Shown here one piece after another: positions 5,652 through 10,106 of a DNA stretch of 10,106 bases. The first letter of the stretch is position 1. The number at the start of each line of letters is the position of its first letter. The stretch covers positions 226,500 to 236,605 of the forward strand of contig MU646964.1 of NCBI GenBank assembly GCA_026770585.1, given 5' to 3'. The position numbers and the translations under genes were made by a program. Origin of the DNA: Baffinella frigidus. Its lineage: Eukaryota > Cryptophyceae > Cryptomonadales > Baffinellaceae. Below the pieces are notes generated by a model. It ran no database searches, was not told the origin of the DNA, and saw only the letters and a list, made by a program, of their open reading frames with translations.

Positions 5652-5748
5652 GCCTACACCCTACACCCTACACCCTACACCCTGCACCCCACACCCTACA
5701 CCCTACACCCTACACCCTACACCCTACACCCTACACCCTACACCCTAC
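5652..5748 (-). repeat. CCCTACA variant telomere tract
   Basis: About fourteen CCCTACA heptamers (one CCCTGCA and one disturbed unit), C-rich on plus. It faces the TGTAGGG tract at 5821-5905 across a 72-base spacer, forming a long imperfect inverted repeat. Translations such as TLHPTPYTLHPTPY come from this tract. Confidence 0.9.
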
Positions 5749-5773
5749 TCCCCAATCCCGGGGTTCCATCCTG

Positions 5774-5788
5774 TGGTAACTGTTACCA
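5774..5788. repeat. 15-bp palindrome in the spacer
   Basis: TGGTAACTGTTACCA, palindromic around a single central base. GTTACCAGAG recurs at 5811-5820, directly before the telomere-like tract. Confidence 0.85.
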
Positions 5789-5793
5789 GAGGA

Positions 5794-5810
5794 TGTTGTG
5801 CTGAGCACAA
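5794..5810 (+). repeat. 17-bp direct repeat, left copy
   Basis: TGTTGTGCTGAGCACAA, identical to 5904-5920. Its last 15 bases are themselves a palindrome. The two copies bracket the TGTAGGG tract. Confidence 0.9.
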
Positions 5811-5820
5811 GTTACCAGAG

Positions 5821-5905
5821 GTAGGGTGTAGGGTGTAGGGTGTAGGGTGTAGGGTGTAGGGTATAGGGTGTAGGGTGTAGGGTATAGGGTGTAGGGTGTA
5901 GGGTG
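5821..5905 (+). repeat. TGTAGGG variant telomere tract
   Basis: About twelve TGTAGGG heptamers, two changed to TATAGGG, in uninterrupted register. Preceded by GTTACCAGAG and bounded by an exact 17-bp direct repeat on either side. Confidence 0.9.
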
Positions 5906-5920
5906 TTGTGCTGAGCACAA
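5904..5920 (+). repeat. 17-bp direct repeat, right copy
   Basis: TGTTGTGCTGAGCACAA, identical to 5794-5810; overlaps the last TG of the heptamer tract. Confidence 0.9.
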
Positions 5921-5963
5921 CGCAAGGATCCTCGAGATGAAAAACCTGTCCAGAGTCCTGCTT

Positions 5964-6052
5964 CTTCTTCTTCTTTATTACTCTCGATACAGGTCCTAGA
6001 TGAGGCCCTTGAGCCTTGAGTTGAGTGATTCAAAAGTCCATGAGCCTTAAGA
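5964..6052 (+). repeat. Dispersed pyrimidine-tract repeat, copy 2
   Basis: Contains CTTCTTCTTTATTACTCTCG, ATACAG and GAGGCCCTTGAGCCTTGAGT as in 3617-3685. It then continues TTGAGTGATTCAAAAGTCCATGAGCCTTAAGA, a part shared with 9706-9737. This copy thus links the other two and is the fullest. Confidence 0.75.
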
Positions 6053-6290
6053 AACGGGCCCGCCTCCGAGACAAGAGAGTCCCACAACGCTTGCCTGATC
6101 CAGGCCGTGTTTGTACCAGCATCATGTCCCATCGGGCGCGGTTGGGGTAACCCGCTGTCGAGCCAACTCGGCACATATAAGACAGTCAGGACCGGGATTC
6201 CGGTCCTGGCTTTTCATTTGAAAAGTCCATTTCCTTCAGGATTCAGGTTAAAGTTTTTAAAATCGTGTCCCGTCCTCGCTCGGTAGCGGC
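6053..6290. other. No gene; one small hairpin
   Basis: No supported gene. TTTGTACCAG occurs at about 6110. A hairpin CAGGACCGG/CCGGTCCTG with a four-base loop lies near 6187-6208, followed by an AT-rich stretch. The minus-strand open frame crossing here is continued by telomere-like repeat translation and is not believed. Confidence 0.5.
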
Positions 6291-6518
6291 TACAGGGGTA
6301 CCTCGCTCATAAGAAATCGCCTCTCCCTAGGAACCTACAGTAGGCCTAGGGGTACCTCGCTCATAAGAAACCGCCTCTCCCTAGGAACCTGCAGTAGGCC
6401 TAGGGGTACCTCACTCATAAGAAACGCCCCCCCCCTAGGACCACAATAGGGCCCTAGGCATAGGCCTACTGTAGGGTCCTAGGGGGAGGCGGTTTCTTAT
6501 GAGCGAGGTACCCCTGTA
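6291..6518. mobile_element. Family A element, copy 2, with triplicated left arm
   Basis: Starts TACAGGGGTACC and ends GGTACCCCTGTA, but is 228 bp against about 122 for other copies. The left arm plus part of the core is present three times in tandem with an exact 54-base period (GGGGTACC at 6295, 6349 and 6403). Only the third is followed by the full hairpin and the right arm. Units 1 and 2 carry CCTCTCCCTAGGAACCT, unlike unit 3. The sequence CAGTAGGCCTAGGGGTACC joins the units, so core and arm are fused. Slippage or template switching at the hairpin is a likely origin. Confidence 0.88.
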
Positions 6519-6587
6519 ACCCCACCGTAGATAGAGGTCTCACTCCTTGGGTTGTAGCACCCGTGCATGGACCCGTGTGGATATGCC

Positions 6588-6706
6588 TACAGGGGCACCT
6601 CGCTCATCTAGAGCAGCACCCCCCCTAGGACCCTACAGTAGGCCTATCTATGGCTCTACGGTGGTCCTAGGGGGGGGCGCCGCTCCTTATGAGCGAGGTA
6701 TCCCTT
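6588..6706. mobile_element. Family A element, copy 3 (diverged)
   Basis: Starts TACAGGGGCACCTCGCTCAT; the right end ATGAGCGAGGTATCCCTT has lost the clean CCCCTGTA. Both arms have changed in parallel next to CTCAT: the left reads GAGCAGCACC, and the right, reverse-complemented, reads GAGCGGCGCC, where other copies have GAAACYGCC. The loss at the right end coincides with the start of the 21-bp minisatellite. Confidence 0.8.
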
Positions 6707-6885
6707 CGGGCCGTTTGGATACCAGGGTGATGCCGAATCCGGGTGCGGTTGGGATGGGGGTGCAGATGCCTACTTTGACTAACCCGGGCCGTTTTGAAAC
6801 AAATTCGGGCCGTTTTGGAAAAATCCGGGCCGTTTTTGGATAACTCCGGGCCGTTTTTGGACAAATCCGGGCCGTTTTTGTACCA
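6707..6885. repeat. 21-bp minisatellite with duplicated flank
   Basis: Five units of the type CGGGCCGTTTTTGGACAAAT start near 6785, period 20-22, with an outlying unit at 6708. The last unit runs into TTTGTACCAGG. AATCCGGGTGCGGTTGGGA occurs at 6736-6754 and again, identical, at 6901-6919, so the array sits between duplicated flanks. On the minus strand it reads as repeats of NGPDLSK; the 155-codon frame there is made of this array, a family A arm and the neighbouring inverted repeat. Confidence 0.85.
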
Positions 6886-6950
6886 GGAAGATAGATGCCT
6901 AATCCGGGTGCGGTTGGGACCAGGCATTTTATAAGTCACATTAGTGTCCG

Positions 6951-7091
6951 AGGCCATGCAATTTAAACCACCTTTTATGCTATCTTGAGGGTGGATTTTC
7001 TCAGATTTTGCTATCTTAGCTTCGACATAGCTGTAAAACAGCACAAATTCCACACCAAGATAGCAAAAGCACGGTTTAAATTGCATGGCCT
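6951..7091. repeat. 141-bp inverted repeat (foldback)
   Basis: Ends AGGCCATGCAATTTAAACC (6951-6969) and its exact complement at 7073-7091. The next layer, GCTATCTTG/CAAGATAGC, also pairs, then pairing fades. AT-richer than its surroundings. A foldback element of a different type from families A to C; no coding capacity. Confidence 0.85.
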
Positions 7092-7155
7092 GGCCCATGT
7101 ACATGCGGTGGGATGCTCCTAGCTCTTGCTTCACTGGGGTTGACTGACTTCTCTT

Positions 7156-7236
7156 AAGTTGTCATTATGGGTGTACGGTACGCACCCGTCAACTTTGGAG
7201 GGGGGAAGCGCCCGGGCTCACCAAATTGGTGAGCCC
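7156..7236. repeat. Two small hairpins
   Basis: AAGTTG..CAACTT (7156-7161 and 7190-7195) encloses GGGTGTAC/GTACGCACCC. Then GGGCTCACCAA and TTGGTGAGCCC (7214-7236) form a perfect 11-bp-arm hairpin with a one-base centre, four bases before a family C element. Confidence 0.7.
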
Positions 7237-7239
7237 ACA

Positions 7240-7358
7240 TATCCCTTAAGTGGCCAGTAGGCTCATACGCCCTACCGTAGGGCCCTAGGACCTGCCTAGG
7301 GCGAGATAGGGTGAATATCCACCCTGCAGATATTTGCCCTATGGGCACATAAGGGATA
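7240..7358. mobile_element. Family C element, copy 3 (chimeric)
   Basis: Starts TATCCCTTAAGTGGCCAGTA and ends AAGGGATA; 119 bp against 105 in the others. Its left 65 bases match the reverse complement of the right half of other copies (CATACGCCCTACCGTAGGGC, CCTAGGACCTGCCTAGG), so it lies in the opposite orientation. The remainder, with an ATATCCACCCTGCAGATAT palindrome-like insert, is new sequence. The conserved ATTTGAC core is gone. Confidence 0.75.
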
Positions 7359-7401
7359 CTGGGACAGAGCTAGGTTTCCTGGCCAGTCGCGTCCTGATAT
7401 G

Positions 7402-7628
7402 CCTGAACCCCAAACCCTAAACCTCAACCCCAATCCCTAAACCCTAAACACTAAAAACTGAGCCCGAAACACTCAACCCTAAACCCTAAACCCTAAACCC
7501 CAAAACCCAAACCCAAACCCTAAACCCGAAACCCTAAACCCTAAACCCAAACCCTAAACCCCAAATCCTAAACCCTAAACCCTAAACCCTAAACCCTGTG
7601 ACCTACGCCCTAAACCCTAAACCCTGAA
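7402..7628 (-). repeat. Long interstitial CCCTAAA telomere tract
   Basis: About thirty CCCTAAA-type heptamers with many variants (CCCCAAA, CCCAAA, CCCGAAA, CCCTGAA). This is the longest telomere-type array in the window, C-rich on plus. No direct repeat is seen at its edges. The mixture of intact and decayed units implies an old interstitial array, not a chromosome end. Confidence 0.92.
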
Positions 7629-7681
7629 CCGCAGGGCTCGGAAGACGTTCAAGACCGGATCGATGTTCCAGGGTCTGTAAT

Positions 7682-7769
7682 GGGGGTGTGAACGCGGGAT
7701 TTAGCGGCTGAAAAGGGGGGGTGAATGCGGGAATTGGCCTCTGAAAAGGGGGGTGAATGCGGGGTTTCT
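7682..7769. repeat. 33-bp minisatellite interrupted by a hairpin
   Basis: GTGAACGCGGG/GTGAATGCGGG occurs at 7688, 7721 and 7753, with GGCCTCTGAAAAGGGGGG between units. A further TTGGCCTCTGAAGGG lies at 7855, beyond the hairpin at 7770-7848. The hairpin therefore looks inserted in the array. On the minus strand the units read PAFTPPFQ-like repeats of eleven residues. Confidence 0.8.
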
Positions 7770-7848
7770 GGGGATAGACCCCATGTACGCATAGCCGGAG
7801 TGACTTGTGTAAAGTCACTCCGGCTATGCCTACATGGGGTTTATCCCC
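7770..7848. repeat. 79-bp near-perfect hairpin
   Basis: Two 37-base arms with two mismatches around a five-base loop (GTGTA at 7807-7811): GGGGATAGACCCCATGTACG then CATAGCCGGAGTGACTT, mirrored. It sits inside the 33-bp minisatellite. The length and quality of pairing would suit a small-RNA precursor as well as a foldback element; the sequence alone does not decide. Confidence 0.9.
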
Positions 7849-7957
7849 AAATGATTGGCCTCTGAAGGGTGGTGCATGTAGGGCTCTGCATGCGGGTGTG
7901 GGTGCTTCTGCCCGCGCGTCTCTCTGAGTGCGGAGTTTGGTCTTTCCGCGGTCGTGC

Positions 7958-8087
7958 TACACGGGTACCTCGCTCATAAGAAACCACCCCCTCCCCTAGG
8001 ACCACCATAGGACCCTACGCATGGCCCTACTGTACGTTGTAGGGTCCTAGGGGGGGGGAGGTTTCTTATGAGCGAGGTACCCCTGTA
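7958..8087. mobile_element. Family A element, copy 4
   Basis: 130 bp, TACACGGGTACCTCGCTCAT to CCCCTGTA, one mismatch in the terminal repeat. The arms continue AAGAAACC, and the core carries CCTAGGACCACCATAGGACC and an eight-base longer loop (TGTACGTTGTAGGG). The reverse strand reads YRGTSLIRN, a translated arm. Confidence 0.9.
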
Positions 8088-8156
8088 TGTGATCAATAAA
8101 CGGCACGGTGATTTCTCCCCTGTAGATAGGAGAGTGATGCGATTCGACAGTTGGCT

Positions 8157-8284
8157 CATACTGGGAATTCTCGCGAACGAGGACACGCACCGCCCCAAGG
8201 GTGGTCCTATGCTGCTAAATCATGACTAGCCCTACAGTAGGACCCTATGGCGGTGCGTGTCCTTAAATTCCAGCAACCTCTGTA
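8157..8284. mobile_element. Family B element, copy 2
   Basis: Arms GGACACGCACCGCC (8181-8194) and GGCGGTGCGTGTCC (8249-8262) pair exactly; GGAATT and AATTCC flank them. The right end is CTCTGTA; the left end is diverged, so the start is approximate. The core has GTGGTCCTAT and CCCTACAGTAGGACCCTA, as in 4551-4671. A family A element begins five bases after its right end. Confidence 0.7.
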
Positions 8285-8288
8285 CATG

Positions 8289-8408
8289 TACAGGGGTACC
8301 TCGCTCGTAAGAATGCGCACCCCTCCTAGGATCACCATAGGGACCTAGGCATGGTCCTACTGTAGGGTCCTAGGGGGGGGCGCTTTCTTATGAGCGAGGT
8401 ACCCCTGA
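8289..8408. mobile_element. Family A element, copy 5
   Basis: TACAGGGGTACCTCGCTCGT at left; right end ATGAGCGAGGTACCCCTGAA, with the last TA lost. The core is CCTAGGATCACCATAGGGAC and ATGGTCCTACTGTAGGGTCC. Adjacent to family B copy 2 across TACATGTA. Confidence 0.88.
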
Positions 8409-8448
8409 ACTCTTGCAGTTCTCGTCCCGGCGCAAAAAAAATCCTGTT

Positions 8449-8570
8449 TACAGGGGTACTTCACTCATAAGAAAGCGCCACCCCCCCTAGGACCACCATA
8501 GGGCCCTTGGCATAGGGCTACTGTAGGGTCCCAGGGGGGTGCGGTTTCTTATGAGCGAGGAACTCCTGTA
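8449..8570. mobile_element. Family A element, copy 6
   Basis: 122 bp, TACAGGGGTACTTCACTCAT to GAGCGAGGAACTCCTGTA. Same length as copy 1. The arms have a few independent changes (C to T, G to A on the left; T to A on the right), so the mismatches are recent relative to family-wide pairing. Core CCTAGGACCACCATAGGGCC. Confidence 0.88.
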
Positions 8571-8633
8571 GATACCAATTACAAATTTGCCCAGTGCTTT
8601 TTGAGAAGGCTCAAATCTGAACGAACCAGATGT

Positions 8634-8738
8634 CATCCCTTAAGTGGCCAGGCGGTCAAATTTGACGGCCAAGAGGTCCTAGGCAGGTCCTAGGATTATA
8701 CGGTAGGGCGTGGAAGCCTACTGGCCACCTGAGGGATA
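8634..8738. mobile_element. Family C element, copy 4
   Basis: 105 bp, CATCCCTTAAGTGGCCAGGC to GGCCACCTGAGGGATA. The interior GGTCAAATTTGACGGCCAAG and GAGGTCCTAGGCAGGTCCTA match copy 1 closely although it lies 7.7 kb away. The left TA is changed to CA. Confidence 0.85.
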
Positions 8739-8788
8739 AGTAGTCAGTAGGGTTTCCATCCTCAGTACATGTAACTGAGTACAACTCT

Positions 8789-8905
8789 TACAGGGGTACC
8801 TCGCTCATAAGAAAGTGCCTCCCCCTAGGACCCTACAGAAGGCGGAGGGCCCTATGGTGGTCCTAGGGGGTGGGGGCAGTTTCTCATGAGCGAGGCACCC
8901 CTGTA
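8789..8905. mobile_element. Family A element, copy 7
   Basis: 117 bp, TACAGGGGTACCTCGCTCAT to ATGAGCGAGGCACCCCTGTA. The core is rearranged: CCTAGGACCCTACAGAAGGC then GGGCCCTATGGTGGTCCTAG, so its core runs in the opposite sense to copies 1, 5 and 6, as copy 3 does. A 19-base near-palindrome CTCAGTACATGTAACTGAG lies just before it (8761-8779). Confidence 0.88.
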
Positions 8906-8963
8906 AGCATGCGGTGTGTCTTTCTCCGACAGCAACGCGCCGCGTGTCAAAGCACTCTCCACT

Positions 8964-9094
8964 AGCCCTTGGAGGTGGCTCAAATAGCGCTCTGGGGCAT
9001 TTTCGATTTACCTTGGATCGGGTTCACAAGTGAACCCGATCCAAGGTAAAATCGAAGACCTCCCAGGGCACTATTTGAGCCACTTGGGAGGGCT
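8964..9094. repeat. 131-bp palindrome with AA centre
   Basis: Inner arms TTACCTTGGATCGGGTTCAC (9008-9027) and their exact complement (9030-9049) with only AA between. Outer arms (GGTGGCTCAAATAG, GCCCT) pair with CTATTTGAGCCACT and AGGGCT with mismatches and one-base slips. A truncated relative lies near 5076-5146, and the shorter hairpin at 9495-9519 has a similar design, so this is a further foldback family. An ATG-free plus-strand frame starts inside its right arm and is not believed. Confidence 0.9.
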
Positions 9095-9189
9095 GGTGGC
9101 TGGTTGGACGCAAGCAGGGCTAGTCGCTGAGGTTCAGGGCATGCTAGTCAGATGGGACCCACACGCATGTCTTGACAACGCGCTGCAGA

Positions 9190-9297
9190 GAAAACTTGGA
9201 GAAGAACAGCACTTCACCCTGAACCTAGGCGTGGCAGCCCCTAGGTTCAGGGTGGAGCGTTGAAAACTTGGAGAAGAACAACACTCCACCCTGAACC
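9190..9297. repeat. 72-bp duplication containing a hairpin
   Basis: GAAAACTTGGAGAAGAACAR followed by CACTYCACCCTGAACC occurs at 9190-9225 and 9262-9297, offset 72, with two differences. Between them CACCCTGAACCTAGG (9215-9229) pairs exactly with CCTAGGTTCAGGGTG (9240-9254). Both frames over this region simply translate the duplication. Confidence 0.85.
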
Positions 9298-9667
9298 CCC
9301 TCTCACATCTTGCACTCGCCAGTACATCAACGTCGAGATGGCGCGCCTTCAACCCTGAGCTGCTGATTCCAAAAGCTCCAACAGCCCAATAGCTCCAACA
9401 GCGTGCCATTGCGCGCTCTGACGCGATCATCGCCGTCCGACCACCAACCCTATCATCGATTTTCGATGTCCCGGTTTCAAGGGAATTTGGAGCCGTTGAA
9501 GTCGGGTTCCGACTTCAACCTCCTTAAAATCCCAAATCGAAATTTGACGTTTTTCTTAGGCTGTGATGGCTGGTGGGAGAGGGAGGCCTTGCGCGGCGTG
9601 ATGCGCTCTGCCCGCTTGGACCTTCCTGCAGTGAGACACGGTGTGTGCCACGTCTATCACGCTGGAC
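9298..9667. other. Mostly unique sequence, no supported gene
   Basis: The plus strand is open from 9403 to 9735 (about 110 codons), but the protein (FQGNLEPLKSGSDFNLLKIP and on) is not recognised, and part of it is encoded by an 11-bp-arm hairpin GTTGAAGTCGG/CCGACTTCAAC (9495-9519). A minus-strand frame overlaps it. Neither has supporting features; an exon here cannot be excluded. Confidence 0.4.
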
Positions 9668-9738
9668 TTCTTCTCTTCTCACCTTCATTGCTCTCGAGCC
9701 ATACGTTGAGTGATACAATAGTCTATGCGCCTTGAGAC
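9668..9738 (+). repeat. Dispersed pyrimidine-tract repeat, copy 3 (diverged)
   Basis: CTTCTTCTCTTCTCACCTTC, ATTGCTCTCGA, then TTGAGTGATACAATAGTCTA and TGCGCCTTGAGA. It matches the second half of copy 2 (TTGAGTGATTCAAAAGTCCA) with spaced substitutions and lacks the middle part. Confidence 0.5.
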
Positions 9739-9968
9739 CTGAAGACGGACCTGCCTAGGCATGTCTCGTTAACCTGCACAGAGCGCGCGCCGTGATCCGA
9801 AAGGAAGCATGGCTTTTCTGCAGAACACGTTCAAGTGTCCGCCTATGTTGGGAGCTCGAAGAACCTGACGGACCTAAAGGCGGGGCTCACGCTGCCTGCA
9901 GCGCCTTCATGATTTTGTCGAAGTAGGAGGACCCTGCCGGGCGTGCAAGACCGGCCCGCCCTCCTTGA
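9739..9968. other. No gene seen
   Basis: GC-rich, apparently unique sequence without a recognisable gene, hairpin or repeat beyond a small CCTGCCGGGCGTGC..GACCGGC pairing near 9933-9957. It leads into the terminal minisatellite. Confidence 0.4.
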
Positions 9969-10106
9969 GCCTGACCACGCCCTATTTTAGCCTGACCACG
10001 CCCTATTTTAGCCTGACCACGCCTTATTTTAGCCTGACCACGCCACTTTCAGCCTGACCACGCCACTTTTAGCCTGACCACGCCCTATTTTAGCCTGACC
10101 ACGCCC
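9969..10106 (+). repeat. 20-21-bp minisatellite at the window end
   Basis: Seven units of GCCTGACCACGCC plus CTATTTTA start at 9969, 9990, 10011, 10032, 10052, 10072 and 10093. Two units have the shorter tail ACTTTCA or ACTTTTA (period 20 instead of 21). The array continues past the window, so its length is unknown. Confidence 0.95.

Noticed and set aside
5812-6174. 120-codon minus-strand open frame
   Set aside because: Its C-terminal third is translated TGTAGGG repeat (TLHPTPY), and its middle is the dispersed pyrimidine-tract repeat read backwards (ESNKEEEE).
6667-7134. Longest open frame (155 codons, minus strand)
   Set aside because: It is made of the family A arm at one end (DTSLIRS), the 21-bp minisatellite (NGPDLSK repeats) and the 6951-7091 inverted repeat; no independent coding sign.
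7402-7628. A true chromosome end
   Set aside because: Units are degenerate and unique sequence continues on both sides, so the tract is interstitial.
4834-8905. Rho-independent terminators or bacterial attenuators
   Set aside because: The hairpins are not followed by T runs and occur as a dispersed family with TA ends, as expected for foldback elements.
9403-9735. 110-codon plus-strand frame as a gene
   Set aside because: No recognisable domain, it contains a hairpin-derived segment, and another frame overlaps on the other strand. Kept only as a remote possibility in the region note.
1-10106. CRISPR array or bacterial operon
   Set aside because: The repeats are tandem or palindromic without regular unique spacers, there are no cas-like frames, and telomere-type heptamers indicate a eukaryotic nucleus.
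1-10106. Spliced-leader RNA, 5S or other rRNA genes
   Set aside because: I looked for the dinoflagellate spliced-leader end TTTTGGCTCAAG and for rRNA-like stretches on both strands. Only GGTGGCTCAAA strings (5081, 8975) come near, and these belong to a foldback family.

Overview
This window looks like a gene-poor, repeat-dense stretch of a eukaryotic nuclear genome. The signs are long arrays of TTTAGGG-type (plant/alga-type) telomere heptamers inside the sequence, many short foldback elements, several minisatellites, and no convincing intact gene. No open frame exceeds about 155 codons, and the longest ones are built from repeats. A dinoflagellate (Symbiodiniaceae-like) or another alga with TTTAGGG telomeres fits best. 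That is an inference from repeat content and from a general impression of recurring junk peptides in such proteomes, not something proven here.

Layout. 1-735: G-rich mosaic repeats with TGTAGGG heptamer tracts. 840-2035: a degenerate satellite of about 270 bp period. Its units carry a short exon-like segment, copied four times, whose differences are mostly synonymous. Two 105-bp foldback elements and a ladder of variant heptamers are embedded in it. 2044-2240: TGTAGGG/TTCGGGG/TTTAGGG tract. 2246-3460: foldbacks and possible exon scraps, then a CCCTAAA tract bounded by an exact 30-bp direct repeat. 3460-4550: non-coding sequence with inverted repeats. 4551-4980: first dense hairpin cluster. 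5011-5620: GA-rich decamer repeat and three copies of a ~45-bp coding-like repeat. 5652-5920: two variant-telomere tracts head to head, the second bounded by a 17-bp direct repeat. 6291-8905: main cluster of foldback elements, interrupted by a 21-bp minisatellite, a long CCCTAAA tract and a 33-bp minisatellite. 8964-9297: a 131-bp palindrome and a 72-bp duplication. 9298-9968: mostly unique sequence. 9969-10106: a 20-21-bp minisatellite that runs off the window end.

Three foldback families dominate. Family A has ends TACAGGGGTACCTCGCTCAT (seven copies). Family B has TACAGG ends and a GGACACGCACC arm (two copies). Family C has ends TATCCCTTAAGTGGC (four copies, three of them exactly 105 bp). 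All have TA at or near both ends and a related core rich in CCTAGG and CCTACNGTAGGG, so they look like non-autonomous MITE-like relatives with interchangeable arms. No transposase is visible. Much of the apparent coding potential (for example frames starting MSEVPL or containing RGTSLIR) is simply translated family A arm. The most worthwhile signals are the tandem exon-like segment, the telomeric tracts bounded by direct repeats, and the modular hairpin superfamily.
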